NCBI GenBank assembly: GCA_020072645.1
Contig: JAIQGK010000002.1
Coordinates: forward strand, 186,001 to 250,000
Direction: 5' to 3'
DNA from: Terriglobia bacterium
GTDB lineage: Bacteria > Acidobacteriota > Terriglobia > Terriglobales > Acidobacteriaceae
DNA length: 64,000 nt
The translations under genes were made by a program, and so were the position numbers. Shown here one piece after another: positions 52,109 to 61,117 of this stretch (position 1 is the first letter of the stretch; each line of letters begins with the position of its first letter). Under the pieces are notes generated by a model, which saw only the letters and a program-made list of their open reading frames with translations, made no database searches and was not told where the DNA came from.

Positions 52109-53341
52109 TCAGCCCTTGACGGCCCCAACGGTAAACCCGGCGATGAACCTATCCAGGAATAAGTTATAGATAAATGCAATCGGCAGGCTGGCAATCAGGC
52201 AAGCCGCCATCAGTGATCCCCAGAAATAGACGTCGCCGCGCACCAAAAAGATTGGGATGCCCACGCCGACCATCTGCTGCGATTCCGGCGAAATAAAGGT
52301 CAGAGCATAGACATATTCCTGCGTAACCAGCGTAAACGTAAAAATCACCACGGTCAGAATGCCGGAAAGCGAGATCGGCACCACCATCTTGATGAAGGCG
52401 CCAAACCGAGTCAGCCCGTCGACCATGGCCGCATCTTCCAGCTCACGCGGGATCGACTTGAAGAAGCCCATCAGGAGCCAAATGGAGAACGGCACGGTCA
52501 CGCTGGGATAGACAAGCACCAACGACCATATGGTGTCTTGCAGGCCAAGTGACGCCACCACGCGGGAAAGCGGAATAAACAGCAGAGTCGGCGGCACAAG
52601 GTAGGTAAGAAAAATCCCAATGCCCAACCGCTCTCCCCATCTGCCGGTGAGCCGGGCCAACGCATAGGCCGCAGGGACAGCCAGCAAGAGCGTAATCACC
52701 ACCACGATCATGCCCACCAGCGCCGTGTTCTCCAGCCAGCGCAGGAAGCGCGTCTGGGTAAAGAGCAAGCGCAGATTGTCGAGGGTCGGCGGAAGATTGA
52801 AGATGAATGGATTGTTTTCCATTCCGTACAAATCAATGTTTTGCTTGAAGGTGGCAATCACCATCCAGTAGAACGGAAAGGCCAGCAGGACGGTGAACAC
52901 CGTGAGCACCAGCATCTTTACCGTGGTGGGCCACGGATTCTGATTTTCAAATGCTCGCGTTACGCTCTCCGATCGCAAATACCAGATGAGAGCTGCCGAA
53001 ATACCCATCTGGACCACGAGGAACACGGCCAGTTGGTAATGCGCCTGGCGCAATGCATACAAAAACAGCGCCAGCAGACAGCCGATGACATCAGCGGCAC
53101 ACAAGAAGAACAGAAATGTGCGGGCCGCATTGTGCAGCTTCCAAAGCCCCAGGGCGATCAGCACCATCACCAGCACGGCCACCAGTCTGAAAATTCCTGT
53201 GAGTCCCCCTGCGTGATGCAACAGCGTTAGTCCCAGCAGAGCCGCAGCCCCAGCCAGTAACAGCGCACTGATGGCACTAATCCCTAATGGCCTTTTGGCC
53301 CCGGCTGTGGTCGCGCTGAGTTTGGCTGCGGTCGCCATCAC
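52109..53341 (-). CDS. ABC transporter permease (MalG-like) with extended N-terminus
   Basis: In this 410-residue protein, the C-terminal 280 residues are a MalG-type sugar ABC permease with the EAA loop ELEDAAMVDGLTRFGAFIKM near residue 300. The first 130 residues add about four extra transmembrane helices (for example LLLAGAAALLGLTLLHHA and FLFFLCAADVIGCLLALFLY) not found in standard 270-300-residue permeases. It overlaps the MalF-like gene by four bases, as the last gene of the four-gene importer operon. The substrate is unknown, likely a sugar or polyol. Confidence 0.87.
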   Translation of the reverse strand: MMATAAKLSATTAGAKRPLGISAISALLLAGAAALLGLTLLHHAGGLTGIFRLVAVLVMVLIALGLWKLHNAARTFLFFLCAADVIGCLLALFLYALRQAHYQLAVFLVVQMGISAALIWYLRSESVTRAFENQNPWPTTVKMLVLTVFTVLLAFPFYWMVIATFKQNIDLYGMENNPFIFNLPPTLDNLRLLFTQTRFLRWLENTALVGMIVVVITLLLAVPAAYALARLTGRWGERLGIGIFLTYLVPPTLLFIPLSRVVASLGLQDTIWSLVLVYPSVTVPFSIWLLMGFFKSIPRELEDAAMVDGLTRFGAFIKMVVPISLSGILTVVIFTFTLVTQEYVYALTFISPESQQMVGVGIPIFLVRGDVYFWGSLMAACLIASLPIAFIYNLFLDRFIAGFTVGAVKG

Positions 53342-54288
53342 ACCACCTCCGCCCGGTTAGCCACGCGCAACATGAAATATGCAATCACAACCAGCACCGG
53401 CACCAGGAAGACGGAAATTGCCGCTCCCGCCGCCAGGTCGCTGCCCTGAATGCCCTGCGTAAACGCCAGGTTGGGCAGAGTCTGCGTTGAATCGTAGGGG
53501 CCGCCGTTGGTCAGAAGATTGACTACCGCCAGATCCGTAAAGGTGAAGATGGTGCCAAAAAGCACCGCCACACCGAGGATTGGCGTCATCATGGGCAGGT
53601 TGATTTGAAACAGCGTGCGCCAGAATCCTGCGCCGTCAATCGACGCCGCTTCCGGAATCTCCTTGGGTATGGCGCTTCTGCCGGCCAGCAGGATCACGGT
53701 TGAAAACGGAATCAGCCGCCAGCAATGCACCAGGATGACTGACGTGATGGCCAGTCCTTCTTGGCCGAGCCACATTGGCGGAGAATATTTATTGACAAAT
53801 CCCAGCGAGACCAGCGCCCAGGTGATCACGCTGTAAATGGAATCAAGAATCCATTTCCAACCGATCGTTCCAAGCGATACCGGCGCTACCCACGGCAACA
53901 GGATCAAAAAGCGGACCAGCCCGCGTCCGCGGAAAGGTTTTTCCAGCGCAATGGAAAGAATGTTCGCACAGACCATCACAATGACCTGCGCGGCAACGGT
54001 GAAGATAATTGAGTTTTTGAGCGCCGCCTTAAAACTGGGGCTTTGAAGGATGCTCCGAAAATTCTCCAACCCGACCAGATGCCTCCAGAAGTGCGCCAGG
54101 TCCATGTCCGTGCCGATGCGGGCATCACTGAAGGCATAAAAAATGGCCAGGAGAAACGGTAACCCGATCAGCAGCACGATGTACAAGAGGGCAGGACTGA
54201 ACATGGCAATACCGAGCAATGGGCTCTTGGCCGCGCCCGCGGACTTGAACTTTCCTTTGCCGGGTTTTGCAACAGCGCCTACTGCCAT
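53338..54288 (-). CDS. ABC transporter permease (MalF/UgpA-like)
   Basis: This 316-residue permease has six transmembrane helices. The EAA-type cytoplasmic loop EIPEAASIDGAGFWRTLFQI is near residue 220, marking a MalF/UgpA-type sugar permease. The first about 18 residues are basic and probably cytoplasmic. The start overlaps the ATPase gene end by ten bases and the end overlaps the MalG-like gene by four, so the set is translationally coupled. Confidence 0.9.
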   Translation of the reverse strand: MAVGAVAKPGKGKFKSAGAAKSPLLGIAMFSPALLYIVLLIGLPFLLAIFYAFSDARIGTDMDLAHFWRHLVGLENFRSILQSPSFKAALKNSIIFTVAAQVIVMVCANILSIALEKPFRGRGLVRFLILLPWVAPVSLGTIGWKWILDSIYSVITWALVSLGFVNKYSPPMWLGQEGLAITSVILVHCWRLIPFSTVILLAGRSAIPKEIPEAASIDGAGFWRTLFQINLPMMTPILGVAVLFGTIFTFTDLAVVNLLTNGGPYDSTQTLPNLAFTQGIQGSDLAAGAAISVFLVPVLVVIAYFMLRVANRAEVV

Positions 54289-55319
54289 GCGACGTTCCTC
54301 GGGGTAATCTTCTTTTCGGTTGTGCGATCAAAAAACTTCAGGTGACGTTCCGCCACGGCAAAATCGTATGTCGTGCCAATCTCAAAACTGTGTCCCAGCA
54401 GCAAGCGCGCAATCACTTTCTTGCCGTCCATTTTGCCGCCCTCGAGAAAGCCGGCAAGGATGAACTCCGCACCCAGATATTCCACGTTCTCCACGCGGAA
54501 CTTGAACGTAACTTTGGCGCTGTCCTTCACGTCCTCTGTTACTCGGAAGTGCTCAGGCCGAAAGCCCACAATCATTCCGTCCATCTCCATCAGGTTCATG
54601 GGCGGCGATCCCAAAAAGGTCGCCACAAAAGTATCGGCGGGATCGTCATAAACTTCCTTTGGCGTTCCGAGTTGCCGCACTACTCCTTTGTTGAGCACCA
54701 TCACACGGTCACCCATCGCCATAGCTTCCACCTGGTCATGGGTCACATAGATCGTTGTGGTGCCAACGCGGCGATGGAAGCGTTCCAGTTCTTCGCGGGC
54801 TGAGAGACGTAACTTGGCGTCGAGATTGGAAAGGGGTTCATCCAGCAGAAAGACCGCGGGCTCACGGACAATGGCGCGCGCCAGGGCTACGCGCTGGCGT
54901 TCACCGCCAGAGAGTTCGCGCGGTTTGCGTTGCAGCAGCCCGCCGATTCCCAACAGTGAAGCCGCCCATTCCACTTTCTCTTTGTGAAGGTTCTTTGGAA
55001 CTTTTTGCGCTTTCAGCGGAAAAACAATGTTGTTGTAAACGGTGAGATGTGGATAGAGCGCGTAGCTCTGGAAGACCATGGCTATGCGGCGCTCGCGTGG
55101 CGTCAAGTCATTCACCACTTTTCCGCCGATAAGGATTTCGCCAGCCGTGGGGGATTCCAGGCCGGCGATCATCCGCAAGAGCGTGGTTTTCCCGGAACCT
55201 GAAGGTCCCAGAAAAACCAGAAACTCGCCTTCGCGAGTCTCCAGATCTACTTCATTTACAGCTCCGAGCTCTCCTTCTTTAAATACCTTGGTCAGTTTCC
55301 GGGTTTCAACGACGGCCAT
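54279..55319 (-). CDS. Sugar ABC transporter ATPase (MalK/UgpC-like)
   Basis: This 346-residue ATPase has Walker A GPSGSGKTT near residue 38, signature LSGGERQRVALARAIV near 137 and Walker B VFLLDEPLSNLDAKLR near 157, followed by the switch His in YVTHDQVEAMAMGDRV. The C-terminal 100 residues form a TOBE/OB-type regulatory domain as in MalK and UgpC, so this is the sugar-type (CUT1) branch. It energises the two permeases downstream. Confidence 0.93.
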   Translation of the reverse strand: MAVVETRKLTKVFKEGELGAVNEVDLETREGEFLVFLGPSGSGKTTLLRMIAGLESPTAGEILIGGKVVNDLTPRERRIAMVFQSYALYPHLTVYNNIVFPLKAQKVPKNLHKEKVEWAASLLGIGGLLQRKPRELSGGERQRVALARAIVREPAVFLLDEPLSNLDAKLRLSAREELERFHRRVGTTTIYVTHDQVEAMAMGDRVMVLNKGVVRQLGTPKEVYDDPADTFVATFLGSPPMNLMEMDGMIVGFRPEHFRVTEDVKDSAKVTFKFRVENVEYLGAEFILAGFLEGGKMDGKKVIARLLLGHSFEIGTTYDFAVAERHLKFFDRTTEKKITPRNVAWQ

Positions 55320-55444
55320 TCAGTCCTCGGTAGTGGGCCAGTTTTGAAAAACTGACCCACTAGCAGTCTCAGCGTGTGGCGATTCGGTTGCGGAATCGCG
55401 GGCCCTTAGGCAGATGTCAATCGCGTTAGCGATGAACCGCCAGT

Positions 55445-56788
55445 TTATTTGAAGCGTTCAAAGATGCGCTTGTACTCGGCTTCCGCGGTTTTGGCTGCGT
55501 CCTCGGGAGTTGCCTTGCCCTGCGCGACTGTGGCAAACATCGTTGGGATTGTCCAACTCTTGAACGCCTGGTCAATAGCAGCAGAACAATATCCGGGATA
55601 GCCCACATTGGTCGCCCAATCCAGCACATCGCCCAGCACCGCGTACTTGTTGTTTGGCGTCGCCCGCGGGTCACTGGCTATCTCTTGTTTCAGCTTGGGA
55701 ACCGTGCTGGGGAAGCAGGGGAAGTTATAGAACTGCCCAGCGACAAAACCATCGTGGAACGCATCAATGTAGTCGATCAGGAATTGCTGCGCGCCTTCCT
55801 TGTTCTCGGCGAACTCCCAGATCACGTAGCAATCCATCACGTGCTCGGCGGCGATCCGGCGCACTGGGCCTTTCAACGCATGGCTGATCATAATGTTCTT
55901 GTCGATGGGCTGGTGTTCTCTCTCCGCCTGGCGAGTGATGGAGATGGCATTCGCCACATAAGAGACCTTTCCCGCCAGCATGGCCTGATTGTTTGAAGGT
56001 GGAGTCCAGGTAAAGACTTCCGGGGTTTCCGACTCTTGGTAGAGCGCCTTCATGAACTTGAGGGCTTCTATTGTGTTTTTGGAGTTGATGGTCACATTGC
56101 CGGCTTCATCCTGCTCTGCGCCGCCAAAAGACCACAGCAGAGCCCGCATGGCCATGCTGGTATCCAACTCCTGTGAGAGCCCCAACCCGCAGGGGTTTCC
56201 CATTTTGTCCTTGATTGCTTTCGCGCCCTTGCGCAAATCGTCGTATGTGTCCGGGCCGTTTGGGAAACCTACCTGCTCCCACAAGTCCTTTCTCCAGTTG
56301 CCCGGATCAGGCGCATAGGAATCTGAGAATGCGTAATACTTCTTGGTCTTCGGATTGTAAGTTGACTTGTGCGCCAGATCGATCTTCTTGCCATGCTTCT
56401 TTTCCACTTCCTGATACACGTGGGTCATGTCGATGACCTGATTTTCATACGCCGCCGGCGGTGAGAGGAACATGAAAAGATCGTGTCCCTTTTTGGCCTG
56501 GGCTTCTGATGCCGCCCGGGTATTCAGGTCGACCAGATTGATGTTGTCGACGACGACATTGGTGTTGTGCTTTTGTCCCCACTCAACCGCGAATTTCTTA
56601 TTGAACCACTCATCGAATGCGGGAACAAAGTGGCTCCACTGCAGGATCTTGAGCGTCTTCTGCTGCGCAGCGGCGCGCTCAGGAAACAGGAATGCAGGCC
56701 CAAGCGCCCCAGCGGCAACGCCGCCGGCCCCGGCAATTTTGATGAAATCTCTACGACTTACACCCTTGCCCTTCTTCTCTTCCTTCAT
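55445..56788 (-). CDS. Tat-exported sugar-type solute-binding protein
   Basis: This 447-residue binding protein of the ABC importer, family 1 type, has the Tat signal SRRDFIKIAG followed by a hydrophobic stretch and AAA near residue 41. The mature part shows ILQWSHFVPAFDEWFNKKFA and the usual two-lobe layout. Export by Tat suggests folding before export. It is the first gene of the operon, 125 bases ahead of the ATPase. The ligand is unknown. Confidence 0.87.
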   Translation of the reverse strand: MKEEKKGKGVSRRDFIKIAGAGGVAAGALGPAFLFPERAAAQQKTLKILQWSHFVPAFDEWFNKKFAVEWGQKHNTNVVVDNINLVDLNTRAASEAQAKKGHDLFMFLSPPAAYENQVIDMTHVYQEVEKKHGKKIDLAHKSTYNPKTKKYYAFSDSYAPDPGNWRKDLWEQVGFPNGPDTYDDLRKGAKAIKDKMGNPCGLGLSQELDTSMAMRALLWSFGGAEQDEAGNVTINSKNTIEALKFMKALYQESETPEVFTWTPPSNNQAMLAGKVSYVANAISITRQAEREHQPIDKNIMISHALKGPVRRIAAEHVMDCYVIWEFAENKEGAQQFLIDYIDAFHDGFVAGQFYNFPCFPSTVPKLKQEIASDPRATPNNKYAVLGDVLDWATNVGYPGYCSAAIDQAFKSWTIPTMFATVAQGKATPEDAAKTAEAEYKRIFERFK

Positions 56789-56862
56789 ATTGCCTCCTCA
56801 GTCCTTCAGCGATTGTTTGCAATCGCAAACGTGATCTTAGATTTTACTGATCTGCTTCCTCA

Positions 56863-58977
56863 TCAACGCTCTTCGCCAAAACGCTTTACATCTTCCGGAA
56901 CATCTTTAGTCACGACCGGACGGTTGCCCTGCACCATCACACGGATTTGCTCCACCACATCAGGATTCGCCAGCGTGGTGACGTCGCCCGTATCCATTTG
57001 ATTCGAAATTGCCGACAGCACTCGACGCATAATTTTGCCTGAGCGCGTTTTCGGCATGTCCGGAACTACGTGGACTTTTTTGGGACGAGCGATCTTGCCG
57101 ATCTGATGTTCGATTGCCTTGGTTACGGCGTCCGAAACCGCGGCAGCATTGTGCTGGCCAGGCTTTAGTGAAACGTAGACTTCCGGCACGCGGCCTTTTA
57201 CTTCATCCACCACCGGAATTACGGCGGCTTCAGCCACTTCATTCACCGTGAGGCAAGCTGACTCCAGCTCTTTGGTCCCCAGGCGATGGCCGGCGACGTT
57301 GATCACGTCATCGACGCGTCCAAGAATCCTGAAGTAGCCATCCGGAGCCTGCACTGCTCCGTCACCGGCGAAGTACGGCCAGTCGCGCCAGTCTTTGCTC
57401 CTGGGGTTTTTGTTGTACTTGCGATAGTACTGCGCCACAAAACGGTCGCGATCGCCATAAATTGTCTGGAACATTCCCGGCCACGGATTCCGGATGCAGA
57501 TGTTCCCTGCCTTGCCCGAACCGCCTTTTACTTCCTTGCCTTCTTCATCAAAGATCACCGGATAAATTCCCGGCAGCGCTGGCCCGGCGCTTCCCGGCTT
57601 CATAGGATCAATGGCCGGTTTGGTGCTGCAAAGAAAGCCGCCAGTCTCTGTCTGCCACCACGTATCAACGATCACCGCTTCGCCCTTGCCGACAACTTCG
57701 TGGTACCACTTCCACACTTCCGGTTCGATGGGTTCGCCCACAGTCGTCATGTGCTTGAAGTGGTAGTCATATTTTGCGGGTTCGTCCGGCCCTGCTTTGC
57801 GCAGCATGCGGATCGCCGTCGGCGACGTATGGAAAATATTTACGTTCAAGCGTTTGGCTACGCGCCACGGGCGTCCTGCGTCAGGATAGTTCGGCACGCC
57901 TTCATAGAGAACAGAGGTTGCCGCCAGCGCCAGAGGTCCGTAAACGATGTAAGAGTGGCCCGTAATCCAGCCGATATCGGCCATGCACCAGTAAACGTCA
58001 GTGGGATGGAGGTCCTGAATGTATTTTGTGGTGCCAGCGACGTAAGAGAGGTATCCGCCGGTCCCATGCTGGCAGCCCTTGGGGCGGCCCGTTGTGCCGC
58101 TGGTGTACATCAGGAAGAGCGGCGCTTCTGACGGCATTGGCACAGGCTCAACAATTTGTCCTGCATACTTCTTCAATACATCTTCAACAAAAAAATCACG
58201 GCCTTCGACCATCGGCGTTTTGGAAGCGTATTTTCCCGCCTCGCGGTGCCAGACTAGGACTTTTTCAATCGTGTGCTTTTCATCCTTGGCCGTTTTTACC
58301 GCGATGTCGGCTTTCTCCTTGTGATCAGTCATGGCGCCGCTGCGGTAATAGCCGTCGATCGTGACCAGGACCTTGCTGCCTGAATCTGCGGCGCGCATGC
58401 CGCAAGCCTCTCCGCTGAATCCGCCAAAAACCACAGAATGGATCACGCCTAAGCGGGCGCAGGCCAGCATTGTGATCGGCAGCTCAGGAACCACGGGCAT
58501 GTGGATGGTGACGCGATCTCCGGCTTTCAATCCGCCAAAATCGCGCAGGAGCGCCGCCATTTCATTGACCCGATAGTAAAGCTCCTGGTAGGTGATGGAG
58601 ACCGGCGGAACATCTTCCGGCTCGCCCACAAAGATAAACGCCGCTTTGTTCCGGTATTTTTCCAGATGGCGGTCAATACAGTTATAAGAGGCGTTGAGCT
58701 TGCCTCCGGCATACCACTTCCAGAAAGGGGCATCGCTGGTATCGAGCGTAGTGTGCCAATACTGGTCCCAGCTCAACAGGTCTGCATATTCACGGAAGCA
58801 TTCGGGAAAATTCTTTTCGCTGAAGCGCTGATCAACGGCGGGATCGGTCAGATAAGCCTGCCCAATAAATTTCGAGCTTGGGTGGAAGTATTGCTCTTCT
58901 TTCCAATGGACAGCGATCTGCGCCTCATTGACCTCTGTCTCTTGTTCCTTTTCCTTCATTACGCGGGCGTCAGCCAT
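56863..58977 (-). CDS. acs: Acetyl-CoA synthetase
   Basis: This 704-residue AMP-forming enzyme makes acetyl-CoA from acetate, ATP and CoA. The phosphate loop YTSGTTGRPKG is near residue 300, and VDTWWQTETGG is near 445 (the tryptophan keeps the acyl pocket small). GRVDDVINVAGHRLG and the C-terminal lysine motif RSGKIMRRVLSAI (near 648, the acetylation-controlled lysine) complete the set. A 30-residue N-terminal extension precedes the family's HWKEEQYFHPS start. Next to a metabolite transporter, it lets the cell re-use acetate made by the pta-ackA route. Confidence 0.94.
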   Translation of the reverse strand: MADARVMKEKEQETEVNEAQIAVHWKEEQYFHPSSKFIGQAYLTDPAVDQRFSEKNFPECFREYADLLSWDQYWHTTLDTSDAPFWKWYAGGKLNASYNCIDRHLEKYRNKAAFIFVGEPEDVPPVSITYQELYYRVNEMAALLRDFGGLKAGDRVTIHMPVVPELPITMLACARLGVIHSVVFGGFSGEACGMRAADSGSKVLVTIDGYYRSGAMTDHKEKADIAVKTAKDEKHTIEKVLVWHREAGKYASKTPMVEGRDFFVEDVLKKYAGQIVEPVPMPSEAPLFLMYTSGTTGRPKGCQHGTGGYLSYVAGTTKYIQDLHPTDVYWCMADIGWITGHSYIVYGPLALAATSVLYEGVPNYPDAGRPWRVAKRLNVNIFHTSPTAIRMLRKAGPDEPAKYDYHFKHMTTVGEPIEPEVWKWYHEVVGKGEAVIVDTWWQTETGGFLCSTKPAIDPMKPGSAGPALPGIYPVIFDEEGKEVKGGSGKAGNICIRNPWPGMFQTIYGDRDRFVAQYYRKYNKNPRSKDWRDWPYFAGDGAVQAPDGYFRILGRVDDVINVAGHRLGTKELESACLTVNEVAEAAVIPVVDEVKGRVPEVYVSLKPGQHNAAAVSDAVTKAIEHQIGKIARPKKVHVVPDMPKTRSGKIMRRVLSAISNQMDTGDVTTLANPDVVEQIRVMVQGNRPVVTKDVPEDVKRFGEER

Positions 58978-59136
58978 GGCATGGACCTCTTGGATTTCTC
59001 AATCGAATCGCTCAAAGTCACACAGCCCGTGGGGGTGGGCCGTAACGAACAAGGACGGGTGGCAACGGCTGCCACCCGCCAGTCCGAAACAGATCATCCT
59101 ACACCTAGAGGGCCATCCCTGCGCAAGCCGATGCGT

Positions 59137-60642
59137 TTACTTGCGGGCAGCGCTGGAAGCTGAGTCAGCGACCTCCTGCCAGATGTGGACGTTACGGGTT
59201 TCGCGGAGCATGATGCTGCCAACGATGAAAGTCAGCGCCGCGATGGCTATGGGGTAATAGAGGCCGTCGAATGGATTGCCGGTAATAGCCGGAATCCAGA
59301 CGCAGACAAGCGGCACCAATCCTCCAAACACGCCATTGCCTATGTGATACGGCAATGAAAGAGATGTATACCGGATTTTAGCCGGGAAAGCTTCCACCAG
59401 ATACGCCGCGATCGGCCCGTAAACCATGGTCACGAAGATCACCTGAAGGAATACCAGCCACATCAGCTTGTTTTTATCGGCATTAGCGGCAACGGGAGCG
59501 GCTACAGCTTTTCCAGTCGCATCACGGGTTTGCGGCGTAAGGACCGTGGCGCCTGTCACCGCATTCTTGGTAGCATCCACGTGCGTTACGTTGTTTCCGG
59601 CAGCGCGCTGCATCGCAGGATAGATACCAAAATTCGTTCCCGGCATACGGTAGGTCAGGCACGCCAGCAGCAACCCGGCCATAATGATCTTCTTGCGTCC
59701 GATTTTGTCAGAGAGCCAGCCAAACAAGACGAACAAGGGCATACCGATCAGCAGCGCCTTGGCTACGATAATGTTTGCGTCACGCGCAGGGACTTTCAGG
59801 ATGGTGGTCATAAAGAACAAGGCAAAGAATTGCCCCGTATACCACACCACCCCCTGACCCGCGGTGGCGCCAAACAACGAAATCAAGACCTGCTTCAAAT
59901 TCGGCCATCTAGTGAAGGCTTCCTTCAGCGGCGCCGCTGAAGCCATGCCTGAGCTCTTGATTTGCGTGAAAATGGGGGATTCCTTCATCTGAAGCCTGAT
60001 ATACAAAGAAATCAGGACCAGGATCAACGAAGCCAGGAATGGAATACGCCAGCCCCAGTTTTTGAATGCCTGATCGCTCATCTGGCTCTGCGTGCCCAGA
60101 ATCACGGCAATGGAAACGAACAGGCCCAAAGTGGCTGTGATCTGGATAAAGCTGGTGTAGAATCCGCGTCTATTGTCGGGTACATGCTCAGCCACGTAAA
60201 TTGCCGCGCCGCCGTATTCACCACCCAGCGCTAATCCCTGGAGGACGCGTAACGCGATCAGGATAATGGGAGAAAACCAGCCCGCCTGGGCATAGCTGGG
60301 GAGCGCGCCCACAAGTGCTGTGGCGCCGCCCATGATCGTGAGCGTAACAATGAAGGCGTATTTGCGGCCAACCAGGTCGCCGATGCGTCCAAAGAAAAGC
60401 GCGCCGAAGGGCCGGACCATGAAGCCGACTGCGAACGTCGCCAGATAAGCAATGTACTGAAACAGTTGGTTCCCCGGTGGATAAAACTTGGGCGCCAGAT
60501 ATGGGGCCAGCGTGCCGAAAATATAGAAGTCGTACCATTCGATCATCGTTCCAACCGATGACGCCAGGATGACTCCCCAGATTTTTGAGGTCGAAATCTG
60601 GCTCGATGAAGTCACCGGCATAGTAGAAGAAGCGCTAGACAT
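59137..60642 (-). CDS. MFS metabolite:proton symporter (MHS family)
   Basis: This 501-residue transporter has 12 hydrophobic segments. The N-terminal block SSVGTMIEWYDFYIFGTLAP, GRIGDLVGRKYAFIVTLTIM and LQGLALGGEYGGAAIYVAEH identify the MHS branch of the major facilitator superfamily. An unusual loop of about 60 hydrophilic residues (about 340-400, with TPQTRDATGKAVAAPVAANA) is inserted in the C-terminal half, which makes it longer than the usual 430-450. The ATG at 60642 has AGGAGGG upstream. It lies behind acs, so an organic acid such as acetate or propionate is a possible substrate. Confidence 0.85.
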   Translation of the reverse strand: MSSASSTMPVTSSSQISTSKIWGVILASSVGTMIEWYDFYIFGTLAPYLAPKFYPPGNQLFQYIAYLATFAVGFMVRPFGALFFGRIGDLVGRKYAFIVTLTIMGGATALVGALPSYAQAGWFSPIILIALRVLQGLALGGEYGGAAIYVAEHVPDNRRGFYTSFIQITATLGLFVSIAVILGTQSQMSDQAFKNWGWRIPFLASLILVLISLYIRLQMKESPIFTQIKSSGMASAAPLKEAFTRWPNLKQVLISLFGATAGQGVVWYTGQFFALFFMTTILKVPARDANIIVAKALLIGMPLFVLFGWLSDKIGRKKIIMAGLLLACLTYRMPGTNFGIYPAMQRAAGNNVTHVDATKNAVTGATVLTPQTRDATGKAVAAPVAANADKNKLMWLVFLQVIFVTMVYGPIAAYLVEAFPAKIRYTSLSLPYHIGNGVFGGLVPLVCVWIPAITGNPFDGLYYPIAIAALTFIVGSIMLRETRNVHIWQEVADSASSAARK

Positions 60643-61117
60643 GTGGCCCTCCTGGAATAGAACCAAGCCGGCCGGACCTGGTTCCTGTTGAGTTGCGCGG
60701 ATTTTGAAGCATCAAACTGAGCATAATGCCGTATGAAACCAAACTTTGCCTTGCGTAATACCTCACAGGGCTTGGCTTCAGCCATTTCTGGTACCCGTGG
60801 CCGAAGAATTGGTGTCTCTGGGAAACGCCCTAGCCTGCTCCAACGGCAGGTTGGGCTCGATAGTCCATTTGGCAACCTAGGGTAGTCGGATTACCGTAGA
60901 TGTCAAGCAGAAATGAATCGGAGAACATGAATCGTTCACGGAACGCCTCTGCGTCGAGGATGGTCCAGGGAGGCCTGCTAAAGCCGGATTCATCCCCCAC
61001 TTGTGATTCAGCACTTGCAGGAATATCATGCACCATCTGTATTTACCAGCCATGTTGCTGATCTAAAACTCCGGCCTTCTGTCACACTGGGCCGCATACT
61101 GCGTTGAGGAGGGATTC
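60643..61117. other. Intergenic region between divergent transporter operons
   Basis: These 475 bases have no convincing gene. They should carry the divergent promoters of the MHS transporter and the livK operon, but I could not pick out clear -35/-10 pairs. An AGGAGGG-type ribosome-binding site closes the left end (minus strand) and GAGGAGGG the right (plus strand). Confidence 0.5.

Noticed and set aside
60830-61036. Minus-strand frame of 68 residues between divergent transporters
   Set aside because: No ribosome-binding site, no family pattern; it fits a promoter region.
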